Shown piece after piece: positions 31,733-39,458 of a stretch of 39,458 nt of DNA (the first letter of the stretch is position 1; every line of letters begins with the position of its first letter). Below the pieces are notes generated by a model. That model made no database searches and was not told the DNA's origin. It saw only the letters and a list, made by a program, of their open reading frames with translations. Source of the stretch: a virus; IMG/VR virus record IMGVR_UViG_3300050021_000824, positions 1 to 39,458 of that record, one strand, 5' to 3'. Made by a program: the position numbers and the translations under genes.

Positions 31733-34625
31733 TTCCGGCAATGATATAATCCTTAAACTGACTTTAGACTCAATGGAGTTTCAGGCTAAGTTAGGCATTG
31801 CGAATGAAGCAATAAACAAATCACGAGGTGAAGTTGCGGGAGTGGGGGGCAAGCTTGCTGAATGGGGAATGATAATGACCGGCTTCAATCAGACCATCCA
31901 AATGACTCAGCAGATAGTAAATGCTTTTAAGGCAGACATAATGGCCGGTACACAGGAACTGGTTTTGAAATCTAATTTCAAAGGCTCCGCAGAGGATATG
32001 GAGCTCTTCAAGAAAGCTGTTGCGGGTACTGTTACAGAGGGCGGACTTATAAAGTTATCCAACTATGCTTCTGATCTAGGGATAAATATTAAACAGCAGC
32101 CAATTCTTTTTAATCTAGCAAAACAAGCGTCTGATAAATATGGAACTTCAACGGAAGAGGGTTTTAATAAAATTATCTTAGCTTCTGAAGGATCTACCAG
32201 GGCGATTAAGAGTTTGGGTATTGAGAATAAGCTTTACCTGCAGATAGTTGCCGATATGGCAGAGGCTCACGGCGGGAAAATGGCTGATCTGGATGCGGAG
32301 ACACAAAAGCAGATCAGGCTGGATGCAATCCTGCAAGCCTCCAAGTTGACAATGAATGATGTTATCAATCAGAGACAAAATGATCATGATAAAATTGTGT
32401 CTGAGGGAATTGCCATTGAGGAGGAGAAGGAAAAGTTCGGAGCATTCATTGCAAGCGCTCTAATGCCTCTAATAACCGGTCTAAGAGAGGCTGGCGCAGT
32501 GGGTGATGGTTTGATAGGGACAATATCTGTTTCCAGTTCTACGATTATGGCTCTTCTTCCCATCCTGCTGCAATACAGGACTTACCAGGCATTAGCCAAA
32601 ACAGAAACGGTTGCAGCAACGGTTGCAGTGGAAGGAGAGAATGCAGCTTTTGCTTTAAGCGGGGCAGCTATATTGGGTGTTGTTGGTGTGCTTGCTGTTT
32701 TGGTATTGGCTTATGCAGGCCTGGAAAATGCAATGGAAGCAGTTCATAAAAGGATGCTTGACAGCACCTTTAAGAACTGGGTTGATGATATGGCCATTGA
32801 AATCGATAAGATGGATAAGAAAACTGCGGAATGGACCGCAGAGGATAATAAACGCCAAAAAGAACTGAACGATGCAAAAATTAAAAGTTATACGGAACAA
32901 TTACCCGGAACGCAATCTCAGAATATTGACCAGGAAGGAAATCCGACTGATAAGGCAGATACGGATGCCAGTAAAACTTTAAGAGATAATATTGCCTCAC
33001 TTGAATTGCAGAACAAAAAATTAGTTGAAGCGAATAAGCTGATCGGAAATAAATTAAATCCAGTTGTTGTTACTCCGCCCACTCCTCCGGACGATGCTGA
33101 AGAAAAAACCTATGAGCAAAAGGTTAAGGATTATCTGGATTATTATGAGGCGCTTGCAACGTATGATAAAAAATATCAACAGCAATACCTGGATTACTTA
33201 GATGAGCAGAAAACCTATTATACCCAGACTCTCCTGAAGAAGAGGGGAAGTATGGATGAATATTCCAATGAAGAATTGGCAATGATGAACGATGTTAACA
33301 AGAGAATTCAGAAACCTTTAGAAGATAGGAAAAAAGTAGAGGAGGAAGCGCAGAAATCTCTTAATGAATCTAAAGCTAATCTGATGAAAGAGGGTTATGA
33401 AAAGGAATCGCAGGTAGTTGACGACTGGTTAGCCGAACAAATGGAGAAGGAAGTGGACGGGGTTAATCTTTATAAGACCGATGCAAATTATAGAGCGATT
33501 ATCGATCAGGAATATGAGAATAAAAAGGGAGCCATATTTGATAAGGAACTGAAGAGAGAGCATGATGCAGAAATAGAAACTGCTAAAAAAGTTGCACAGG
33601 CAAAGATTGATGCTATGCCGGAGGGAAGTGAAAAAGAGAAAGCCACAATTGATAATACATTTACTGAAGATAAATCGGTAACGGTTGGTGATAAAAATTT
33701 ATATGCAACGGATGCTGGATACAAGTTAGCTATTGATGAGAAGTATTATAATGCCCGGCTTGCGCTGGCTAAGAAATCATTAGTTGAAAATAATGCTGTG
33801 AACGGCGCCATGCTAGCGGGCTATGATTCTTTTATGGGAAACGTTTTACGCACGGATATGAACGGAGCGGATAAGAGGAAAGCGATTCTGGACAGTGTTA
33901 AAGATTATTTGTGGCAAAAACTGACTGAAGAGCTAAAGGATATAATTATAACTAAAGGGGCGGAACTTACTATTCATACTACCACTGAAACAGCAAAATC
34001 AGCAGTTACCGCAACCGGCGTTGCCAGTAGAATAGCTCTTTTGGGAATGGAGATTGTAAAAACTTTAGCTTCCGCAGCGGCTTCTATGGTTTCTGTTGTT
34101 GCAAGCATATTTGAATGGGAAATTGGTACATTCGGTCCCTTTGCACTTCTTACCATACCTGCAAGTATTGCTGCTATAGTTGGGGTATATGATGTTGCTA
34201 AAAAAGCTTTTGGATTTGACCAGGGAGGATTATTTAAGAAAGGTCAAAGGGGTTTTATTGAGGGTAATAGAGATGAGATAATAGCTCCGGAAAAAACGTT
34301 TATTGATGTTGTTAATCAGACTATCATTCCAAAGGTTATAGGGGAGAATCCGATGCCGGTGATGAGTTTGCTAAACCAGGGAAGGGATATGATGGCAAGT
34401 TCGATAATGCAGGCGAGAAGTGCGGCAAACAGACAGGCAGATGTTTCTCAATCAGGAGGAGGGGCAAATGTTCAACTAATATTTGATAAGATGTCTTCCG
34501 ATTTTTCGAGCAAATTAGACGAGGTCATAAAAGCTTTTATCGATAAACAATGGACAATATCCGGGACGAAATTAATAACGGTACAGAATAATACTAAATT
34601 AGTTTTAAATGATCTGAGATTTTAA
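31725..34625 (+). CDS. tape measure protein
   Basis: A 966-residue protein that sets tail length. It is helical and Lys/Glu/Ala-rich, with hydrophobic segments around residues 305-335 (LSGAAILGVVGVLAVLVLAYAG) and 765-830 (ASMVSVVASIFEW, FALLTIPASIAAIVGVYDVA). The C-terminal FDQGGLFKKGQRGFIEGNRDEIIAPE pattern is typical of tape measure proteins; only part of it is quoted here as FDQGGLF and DEIIAPE. At about 0.15 nm per residue, a tail of about 140 nm would be expected. It shares one base with the next gene. Confidence 0.85.
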   Translation: MADSGNDIILKLTLDSMEFQAKLGIANEAINKSRGEVAGVGGKLAEWGMIMTGFNQTIQMTQQIVNAFKADIMAGTQELVLKSNFKGSAEDMELFKKAVAGTVTEGGLIKLSNYASDLGINIKQQPILFNLAKQASDKYGTSTEEGFNKIILASEGSTRAIKSLGIENKLYLQIVADMAEAHGGKMADLDAETQKQIRLDAILQASKLTMNDVINQRQNDHDKIVSEGIAIEEEKEKFGAFIASALMPLITGLREAGAVGDGLIGTISVSSSTIMALLPILLQYRTYQALAKTETVAATVAVEGENAAFALSGAAILGVVGVLAVLVLAYAGLENAMEAVHKRMLDSTFKNWVDDMAIEIDKMDKKTAEWTAEDNKRQKELNDAKIKSYTEQLPGTQSQNIDQEGNPTDKADTDASKTLRDNIASLELQNKKLVEANKLIGNKLNPVVVTPPTPPDDAEEKTYEQKVKDYLDYYEALATYDKKYQQQYLDYLDEQKTYYTQTLLKKRGSMDEYSNEELAMMNDVNKRIQKPLEDRKKVEEEAQKSLNESKANLMKEGYEKESQVVDDWLAEQMEKEVDGVNLYKTDANYRAIIDQEYENKKGAIFDKELKREHDAEIETAKKVAQAKIDAMPEGSEKEKATIDNTFTEDKSVTVGDKNLYATDAGYKLAIDEKYYNARLALAKKSLVENNAVNGAMLAGYDSFMGNVLRTDMNGADKRKAILDSVKDYLWQKLTEELKDIIITKGAELTIHTTTETAKSAVTATGVASRIALLGMEIVKTLASAAASMVSVVASIFEWEIGTFGPFALLTIPASIAAIVGVYDVAKKAFGFDQGGLFKKGQRGFIEGNRDEIIAPEKTFIDVVNQTIIPKVIGENPMPVMSLLNQGRDMMASSIMQARSAANRQADVSQSGGGANVQLIFDKMSSDFSSKLDEVIKAFIDKQWTISGTKLITVQNNTKLVLNDLRF

Positions 34626-35926
34626 TGTCAACAAATTTAATTATGATAGAGGGCTATTTTCCTGCAGGCAAGATTGGAATAATGCTTGATATTTATGATT
34701 CTGCATATCCAGACGATACGTTATATCCTAAACTCATTGAGATGGGTGGCTGGGAGATAGGGCTTCAGGGTGAGAATAACGATCTGTTCCAATACCCCGC
34801 CGGCTTTACTTTAAGTTTTATGTGCAACGTTTCCATTGACAGGTTTTTTGCTCTTGCCACTGAATTACAAACCAAAGAAAAAATTACTGTTGATGTTAGA
34901 AAAAACCTTATTAATATTTTCTATGGTTATATATATAACACTGAAAAGAGCATGACAATCGATTACAGGCATCAGATTATAAGCGTGAAGATTGTGGACC
35001 GGTTTGTCGAATTCAAAAATTATGATCCAAGAACAAATCCTTTCGGATATACTACCAGTGATTTTGTTTTGATAAATGATTTCATACTTGATTTATTTAA
35101 TAGGACTAATGACTTAAATCATATAAATACGATTGTTAATTTATGCCCATATGAGGCGCAGATACATGGGGATACTATCTATTATGGAGTTCAATACTGG
35201 GGGATTTGTTATGCCCGTTACTTTGGTGCGGATTCTATATATCAAGATTTATTGGAAGTTCTACAGGCTTTATTGAATTCGATTGGCTGCAAGGGTTATA
35301 TCGGTTTTGATAATAAGTTTTACATAGTTCCCAGGAATTATAGCAAAGATTTGATCCCAAAAACTTTGCCCGAAGGATCTTTTTCAGATAAGATCGAGGT
35401 TGATATAATAAGAAGAATGAAGGGGATTCAGATGTTCCTTTATACAGGTACGATTGGCGAATATAATGAGGCTGATTTGGGCCTGGTTGAGAAGGATGGA
35501 ACGGGCGCTTTAAAATATCCTGATCTGGTTGAATTCATAAGAATGGATCAGCCGGTTGGAACTATTCCTGACGGCCGTACTGTTTCTAATTTATTCTTAA
35601 AATTAGAGGGGGAATGGTACTACACCGAACCCAACCATGTAAGAAGAAAATTAGCAGGCGGAACTTATAGTGCTGATACCGCCTTATGGCAGTTAACAGG
35701 GAATGATGCATGGGCTTTAATCCAGAATGACCGTCCGCTTTTGAAGTTTAATTTTTATCCCAGCAAGACAGATGGGTATTCTAATTTGTTAACTGATTTA
35801 TCGATTGGGGATTTTTTTACCAGGAACTCGATACCTAATAAAGTGATGCATGCCCGCTGGTTAAATTATACCTGGAAGGATGATTATGTAGAAGTGGAAT
35901 CCCATGTAGAAGATATGCCTCCATGA
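34625..35926 (+). CDS. tail hub or distal tail protein
   Basis: A 433-residue protein immediately after the tape measure, the place of the distal tail or baseplate hub protein in siphophages. It is beta-rich at the N terminus (MIEGYFPAGKIGIMLDIYDS) and has a mixed middle part (LLEVLQALLNSIGCKGYIGF) resembling hub proteins that contain a small two-stranded insertion. The end is acidic (YVEVESHVEDMPP). The family call is from position and pattern. Confidence 0.55.
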   Translation: MSTNLIMIEGYFPAGKIGIMLDIYDSAYPDDTLYPKLIEMGGWEIGLQGENNDLFQYPAGFTLSFMCNVSIDRFFALATELQTKEKITVDVRKNLINIFYGYIYNTEKSMTIDYRHQIISVKIVDRFVEFKNYDPRTNPFGYTTSDFVLINDFILDLFNRTNDLNHINTIVNLCPYEAQIHGDTIYYGVQYWGICYARYFGADSIYQDLLEVLQALLNSIGCKGYIGFDNKFYIVPRNYSKDLIPKTLPEGSFSDKIEVDIIRRMKGIQMFLYTGTIGEYNEADLGLVEKDGTGALKYPDLVEFIRMDQPVGTIPDGRTVSNLFLKLEGEWYYTEPNHVRRKLAGGTYSADTALWQLTGNDAWALIQNDRPLLKFNFYPSKTDGYSNLLTDLSIGDFFTRNSIPNKVMHARWLNYTWKDDYVEVESHVEDMPP

Positions 35927-35988
35927 CTACCTTTTTAAAAACCAAGTGGAATATTGTTTAATAAAAAGATGGCAATTAACTTAATGAA

Positions 35989-36084
35989 ATGTGGGTGCTG
36001 TTGCTTTCATATCTACTGGAAACCCGGGACCAAGGGATCTGGAGAAAATGGAAATATGATTTGTTTTCAAAATGGCCGCTATAA
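35989..36084 (+). CDS. possible 31-residue membrane peptide
   Basis: A short frame, ATG 35989 to TAA 36082-36084, with an N-terminal hydrophobic segment (MWVLLLSYLL) and a basic, Trp-rich tail. No clear ribosome binding site. It overlaps the next small frame by 13 bases, as coupled phage genes often do. Low confidence; the 340-base stretch 35927-36270 otherwise holds only overlapping alternatives. Confidence 0.25.
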   Translation: MWVLLLSYLLETRDQGIWRKWKYDLFSKWPL

Positions 36085-36260
36085 CAGGAAGCATAAGCCT
36101 TTTTTCTTATTTGTTTCTGGCATGGCGAATAAGTTCTGGTCATGGATGTCCGCTGATTGCAGTGATTATAAGTTCCAAAAAGACAAATATATTAGTGAAG
36201 AAAGCAACTATTATGTGGAAAGACATAAAAGAGAAAAATCAGTTAAGAAATCACATTTAG
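36072..36260 (+). CDS. possible small membrane protein
   Basis: A 62-residue frame with a hydrophobic N-terminal half (ITGSISLFSYLFLAW, then CPLIAVIIS) and a basic C terminus. It lacks a good ribosome binding site but could be coupled to the overlapping peptide upstream. A competing longer frame at 35954-36274 looks less like a protein. The real gene in this interval is unclear. Confidence 0.35.
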   Translation: MAAITGSISLFSYLFLAWRISSGHGCPLIAVIISSKKTNILVKKATIMWKDIKEKNQLRNHI

Positions 36261-36270
36261 AGCAGGTTTT

Positions 36271-37290
36271 ATGAAGTATTTATTCATGTTATTTTTGTCT
36301 GGCATTTTATATGCACAGACAATCACCTTTGATGATCAGGGCTGGAATGCCAACCAATTGGTCGGGACAAATTTCACAATAGGTTATTTCCAATTCTCAA
36401 GTAATAAAAGTTTGCCTACTAATTATGGCTATAATCTTGACGTAAATAATATCAGCATTTATAATTTATTTACTCCAGGGGATTCTATTTCGGTTTATAC
36501 CGGGAATCTAATTAATCTGCAAAGTTTGGCCGTTTATCAGGTAAGCCAAACAAATACGGATAGTCTGCTTATAGAGGGCTGGAATGGGAATAGCAGGACC
36601 TATTCAAAAATATTTACCAACCTTAATAAATGGCAGATATTAACGCTTAATTATAATAATATCAATCGCTTCGTTTTCAAATCCAGGAATAATAATACCG
36701 CTAAAAATTTCGATTATAATTTTGACAACTTTGTTTATCAGGAGATTTCTTATACAGTGGTAGTAACTGCAAATCCGACAGCTGGAGGAAAGGTTTATGG
36801 AGGGGGCTCTTATTTGGCAGGCAGCCAGGTTCCCTTACATGCGGTTCCTTTGACTAATTATCTTTTCTCGAACTGGACGGAAAACGGAAAGGCAGTAAGC
36901 ACGATGCAGGATCCTTACATTATCTCTTTAGTCAAAGACAGAAATATTGTAGGGAATTTTATGCAGGCTGCCCCTGTTGAGTTGATGAGTTTTACCGGAA
37001 GTGTTAGCCGGAATAAGGTGAATTTGATTTGGAAGACTGCTACCGAAATAAACAATTATGGATATAATATCGAGCGTGCGGGGGCTGATGGAGTTTATGG
37101 CAAGGTGGGGTTTGTGCCGGGGCATGGGAATAGCAATATATATCATACTTATTCTTTTACGGATATACCGGGGCCAGGCGGTTATTATTACTATAGACTG
37201 AAGCAGATCGATACTGATGGAAACTTTACCTATAGCAAGGTGATTTATATTGTTATACATGCGACAATTAAACAATTAGTGGAAAAATAA
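36271..37290 (+). CDS. exported Ignavibacteriota/Bacteroidota-type surface protein
   Basis: A 339-residue protein with a signal peptide (residues 1-15, ending YAQ). Residues 18-155 form a beta-rich domain starting ITFDDQGWNANQLVG. Residues 158-232 match a divergent InlB-type repeat (VVTANPTAGGKVYGGGSY, then FSNWTENGKAVS). Residues 235-330 match the block that often precedes a type IX sorting domain in Ignavibacteriota (PVELMSFTGSV, LIWKTATEINNYGYNIERA, YRLKQIDTDGNFTYSKVI). The sorting domain itself is absent; the protein ends in HATIKQLVEK. This strongly suggests acquisition from the host. Confidence 0.75.
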   Translation: MKYLFMLFLSGILYAQTITFDDQGWNANQLVGTNFTIGYFQFSSNKSLPTNYGYNLDVNNISIYNLFTPGDSISVYTGNLINLQSLAVYQVSQTNTDSLLIEGWNGNSRTYSKIFTNLNKWQILTLNYNNINRFVFKSRNNNTAKNFDYNFDNFVYQEISYTVVVTANPTAGGKVYGGGSYLAGSQVPLHAVPLTNYLFSNWTENGKAVSTMQDPYIISLVKDRNIVGNFMQAAPVELMSFTGSVSRNKVNLIWKTATEINNYGYNIERAGADGVYGKVGFVPGHGNSNIYHTYSFTDIPGPGGYYYYRLKQIDTDGNFTYSKVIYIVIHATIKQLVEK

Positions 37291-37311
37291 AAAGAATATG
37301 TAAGGCTATCT

Positions 37312-37803
37312 ATGAAAGATTCAAAAACGACACCATTTATTATAATTCTTAAAGACTGGCGGTTAATTTTGTCCGGACTAATTGGTGTTGGATTGTTATT
37401 TTATCCATTCACTTCCCCATTGGGTTTTATCCTTTTATTTAATGCATTCGATTTGCTGGGTTACCGCAATGTGCTGGACAATGAGAACACCACTAATAAG
37501 TTCCAGGTTGCTTCATATCGTATTATGCAGATAATGTTTCAGGCTACTCTTATCGTTCTGCTATGGAGGTTCTATGCGCTTAAATATGCCATTGCCGCAG
37601 TGATGATGCATTGGTTAGGATGTTCTGATCTGTTGTTTTATATCATTGCGAATTATAGTATCAAAATTGAATGGACCTGGCTTACCTGGACACCGGTCGG
37701 CGTGATTGCAAATATATGGAAGAAAGGACTTAATGATATAGATGTTGTTTTGCAGGCTATTGCTGGCATTATTATTTATTTAATAATTATAGGGATTTTG
37801 TAA
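37312..37803 (+). CDS. multi-pass membrane protein
   Basis: A 163-residue protein with about four to five hydrophobic helices (LILSGLIGVGLLFYPF, GFILLFNAFDLLGY, IMFQATLIVLLWRFY, and a C-terminal AIAGIIIYLIIIGIL). Its last gene position in the tail operon before the methylase suggests a moron, for example a superinfection-exclusion or envelope protein, but no family was recognised. Confidence 0.5.
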   Translation: MKDSKTTPFIIILKDWRLILSGLIGVGLLFYPFTSPLGFILLFNAFDLLGYRNVLDNENTTNKFQVASYRIMQIMFQATLIVLLWRFYALKYAIAAVMMHWLGCSDLLFYIIANYSIKIEWTWLTWTPVGVIANIWKKGLNDIDVVLQAIAGIIIYLIIIGIL

Positions 37804-37844
37804 AATTGTATAGATGAAAAATATTGGGGGGGAGTTCAGCGAGG

Positions 37845-37860
37845 CTTGTTTGTAGACAGT
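37845..37860 (+). repeat. direct repeat flanking methylase gene, copy 1
   Basis: CTTGTTTGTAGACAGT here and CTTGATTTGTAGACGGT at 38939-38955 differ by one inserted base and one substitution. The two copies lie on either side of the methylase gene and its downstream structured element, and GGGAG precedes both. Confidence 0.45.
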
Positions 37861-37982
37861 GCCATCTCCTAAGCACACAGAGATTAAAATCGTTGTTTCC
37901 CCCTTCTGCTATAAGAATTTAACTTGCCTTTAAACTCTTATTTAACACTTCCCTTTTACCTTCGATAATCACAGAAAGTATT

Positions 37983-38011
37983 TTGAAAAAAGTGCTTCAC
38001 AAATTTATCAA
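37983..38011 (+). promoter_or_regulatory. possible promoter of methylase gene
   Basis: TTGAAA (37983-37988), a 17-base spacer and TATCAA (38006-38011) resemble a sigma-70-type promoter 20 bases upstream of the ATG. The -10 is imperfect. The 228-base gap before the gene supports an independent start of transcription. Confidence 0.35.
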
Positions 38012-38031
38012 TAATTTTTGGAGCATACAAA

Positions 38032-38829
38032 ATGATACCTTATATAGGTGGAAAAAGTTATCTGGCGAGCTGGATTATATCTAACTTTCCGGAGGATTAT
38101 CCGAAACTTACTTACTGCGAAGTGTTCGGAGGGGGAGGATGGGTGTTGTTCAAGAAAGAACAGTCGTTTGTTGAGATTTATAATGATCTGAATAAAGATC
38201 TTGTTAATCTGTTTACGACTATTCGTGATAATTATCCGGAGTTCTCGCACAGGGCGGAATGGTGTCTTCATTCCAGAGAGATGTTCAAGGAGGCAATTGA
38301 GAAACTTGCGGATGATGAATTTATATCTTCTGTTGAAAAGGCTATGCATTATGCTATATTGAGGGTTCAGACCTTTGCCGGTGGCAATAGCAAGAGCTGG
38401 GCATATGGTATTACCGCCGATAAGATCACTAGCGGCAAATGGCTGCCATTTATAAAGAGGCTTGAGCTGATAAATGCCCGGTTGAAAAGAGTGCAGATTG
38501 AGTGCCTGGACTTTGGAAATATAATAGAGAGGTATGACAGAAAGAGTACCTTGTTTTATCTGGATCCACCTTATGTGGACGCAGAGCATTATTATAACAC
38601 TAAGGGTGTAAATTTTGGAAGCGAAGACCATATAAGATTGGCTAAACTTCTGAAGAGGATTAAGGGCAAATTTGTCCTTAGTTATTATGAGCATCCTGAG
38701 GTGAGAAAGCTTTATAAGGGATATAGAATAATCACTAAGAATACGGTGAAACATTCGTGTGGAATTACCAAGTATAGCACGATCAGTGAGAAGCCAAAGT
38801 CAGTAGAATTATTGATTATGAATTATTAA
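38032..38829 (+). CDS. DNA adenine N6-methyltransferase (Dam/D12 class)
   Basis: A 265-residue methylase that transfers a methyl group from S-adenosylmethionine to adenine N6 in a short target. Motifs are in D12 order: PYIGGK at residues 3-8, the SAM-binding EVFGGGGW at 30-37, and catalytic DPPY at 178-181, with a target-recognition region between. The length matches Dam proteins (about 270). No partner restriction enzyme lies nearby, so it may protect phage DNA from host restriction or mark the phage ends. The target sequence is not deducible. A ribosome binding site (TTTGGAGC) precedes the ATG. Confidence 0.9.
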   Translation: MIPYIGGKSYLASWIISNFPEDYPKLTYCEVFGGGGWVLFKKEQSFVEIYNDLNKDLVNLFTTIRDNYPEFSHRAEWCLHSREMFKEAIEKLADDEFISSVEKAMHYAILRVQTFAGGNSKSWAYGITADKITSGKWLPFIKRLELINARLKRVQIECLDFGNIIERYDRKSTLFYLDPPYVDAEHYYNTKGVNFGSEDHIRLAKLLKRIKGKFVLSYYEHPEVRKLYKGYRIITKNTVKHSCGITKYSTISEKPKSVELLIMNY

Positions 38830-38940
38830 GAGCCAGTCCCGTCTTCTGCCAAGTTCAGCAGCTCCCGGCCTTACGGTGCGGGAAGGGCTGGCTCTAAGAA
38901 AAACCAGCATTTCCGGCGCATCGTGGCCGGGAGCGGAACT
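38829..38940 (+). other. structured G/C-rich element with interlocking inverted repeats
   Basis: Immediately after the methylase stop, four segments are arranged A-B-A'-B'. A (AGAGCCAG at 38829-38836, then CCC at 38838-38840) pairs with A' (GGG at 38885-38887, then CTGGCTCT at 38888-38895). B (GCTCCCGGCC at 38861-38870) pairs perfectly over 10 bp with B' (GGCCGGGAGC at 38925-38934), extended by AGTTC (38852-38856) with GAACT (38936-38940). B also has a local hairpin (TCCCG 38863-38867 with CGGGA 38879-38883). A:A' and B:B' interlock, so they form either a pseudoknot or alternative folds. No U-tract follows, so a plain terminator is unlikely. Confidence 0.6.
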
Positions 38941-38955
38941 TGATTTGTAGACGGT
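38939..38955 (+). repeat. direct repeat flanking methylase gene, copy 2
   Basis: CTTGATTTGTAGACGGT, the second imperfect copy of the repeat at 37845-37860. It begins inside the last bases of the structured element. Together they frame a unit of about 1.1 kb consisting of methylase and element. Confidence 0.45.
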
Positions 38956-39120
38956 TATAAAAATAGGTTTTTAGAGGTAGATTTGCAATTGCTTAATGCA
39001 GTTGATTATGCGGTAAAACTTGAGTATAAGAGAGGGGTATTTTAAGACCGTTTAAATGGCATTATAATAGGCATAATTGGTATGTTGAAAAGTGCGTTTT
39101 GGGAGGTTTTTGTAAGGGGA

Positions 39121-39157
39121 GAGAAATTCTCAAACCATTTGTCAGAAATTCTCAAAC
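39121..39157. promoter_or_regulatory. paired dyad sites, operator candidate
   Basis: AGAAATTCTCAAAC occurs twice, at 39122-39135 and 39144-39157, 22 bases apart (about two DNA turns). The first copy lies in the perfect odd palindrome GAGAA-A-TTCTC (39121-39131). A TTATATT (39168-39174) that could be a -10 element lies just downstream. Such tandem dyads often bind a phage repressor or transposase. The region 38956-39218 otherwise shows no gene. Confidence 0.5.
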
Positions 39158-39218
39158 TAAATGAGCGGTTATATTCAGGGTGCGAACAAAAATATTCTGT
39201 AAAAAAAACGGAGTAATT

Positions 39219-39458
39219 ATGGGTAGGTTAATTAAGAAAAGAGGCAAAACTTTTTTAAGTGGGCCTGCAGAGAATGTAGAATTTTACACAGTTGGGGGAG
39301 TGACTTATTTTAAGTCCCACACCAAAAGGCATAAAAGGAGCAGATCCAAAAGGGCAGTTTTTGATATTCTGTATAAATCTGTTCAAATTATAGGGGGAAT
39401 TGAGAAATTCCCTGTATTGAATGGACTACACCACATTTACTTTTGGCAAGCCACATAA
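39219..39458 (+). CDS. small basic hypothetical protein
   Basis: A 79-residue protein starting at ATG 39219 with a GGAG ribosome binding site at about 39209-39212. It has a Lys/Arg/His/Ser-rich centre (HTKRHKRSRSKRAVF), which suggests nucleic-acid binding, and a hydrophobic tail. An in-frame GTG at 39180 would add 13 residues but lies close to the putative -10 sequence. It ends exactly at the end of the window. It could be the last phage gene or a gene beyond the phage end; the sequence does not decide. Confidence 0.45.
   Translation: MGRLIKKRGKTFLSGPAENVEFYTVGGVTYFKSHTKRHKRSRSKRAVFDILYKSVQIIGGIEKFPVLNGLHHIYFWQAT

Larger units (their letters stand above)
37804..38031. other. intergenic region before methylase gene
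   Basis: This 228-base gap contains no credible gene. It holds a G-run (about 37826-37832) that could pair weakly with the later CCCCC near 37900, one copy of a repeat also found after the methylase gene (37845-37860) and a candidate promoter (37983-38011). It therefore appears to be the boundary at which a separately expressed methylase unit begins. Confidence 0.4.

Noticed and set aside
35954-36274. 106-residue plus-strand frame
   Set aside because: Its Cys/Lys-rich translation looks unlike a folded protein, it has no ribosome binding site, and two overlapping small membrane frames in the same interval look more natural, although none is certain.
38008-38754. 248-residue minus-strand frame opposite the methylase
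   Set aside because: The plus strand encodes an intact D12 methylase with all motifs; the antisense frame is a shadow.
1-39458. CRISPR array, insertion sequence or integrase
   Set aside because: No regularly spaced repeats, no transposase other than the Mu-type one, and no tyrosine or serine recombinase motifs were seen.

Overview
The window reads as a nearly complete transposable (Mu-like) prophage or phage genome. The genes are tightly packed and AT-leaning. It begins and ends exactly on gene boundaries, so neither phage end nor any host junction can be shown. Early genes encode a DDE transposase of the MuA type, a MuB-type AAA+ target activator, a Gam-type end-protection protein, a gp16/GemA-type protein and a Mor-type activator. 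The late genes are mosaic: Mu-type packaging, portal, gpF, gpG, protease, gp36 and gp37 proteins are combined with a lambda-type capsid (decoration protein D plus major head protein E) and a long non-contractile tail (chaperone, tape measure, hub, no sheath). By gene content this resembles a transposable siphophage rather than phage Mu itself.

The host is most likely an Ignavibacteriota/Bacteroidota bacterium. Several late genes encode exported proteins whose signal peptides end just before a Gln, as is common in that group. One of them carries the fibronectin-like block that usually precedes a type IX secretion sorting domain, and another carries a beta-fold repeat common in Bacteroidota secreted proteins. 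The tRNA gene does not encode its CCA end.

Layout. 1-12159 (+): early operon with regulator, transposase, ATPase, many small overlapping genes, Gam, GemA, a J-domain protein, a gene broken by an in-frame TAA, an HD-type hydrolase, a polymerase-X-like nucleotidyltransferase, a Zn-ribbon protein and Mor, ending at a clear terminator (12189-12214). 12263-19137 (-): head-packaging module on the opposite strand, with a phosphoribosyltransferase-like gene inserted between the gpF and gpG homologues. 19138-19286: divergent control region with a perfect 17-nt palindrome. 19287-21974 (+): protease with nested scaffold, decoration and major capsid genes, separated by hairpins. 22080-26048 (+): exported proteins, an initiator-type tRNA-Met, gp36, endolysin/holin/spanin-like genes, gp37. 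26061-35926 (+): tail genes, interrupted at 27692-31106 by four consecutive exported proteins, followed by a tail chaperone with a -1-frame extension, the tape measure and a tail hub protein. 35927-39458 (+): exported host-like protein, membrane protein, DNA adenine methylase, an unusual interlocking inverted-repeat element, paired operator-like dyads and a final small basic gene.

Working model: early transcription makes the transposition machinery and Mor. Mor then turns on both arms of the divergent late region, so head and tail genes are made from opposite strands. The most unusual parts are the phage-borne initiator tRNA, the block of exported host-like proteins inside the tail operon, the inverted packaging module with its palindrome, the phosphoribosyltransferase-like gene in the head module, and the interlocking inverted repeats after the methylase. 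No repressor or integrase was recognised.
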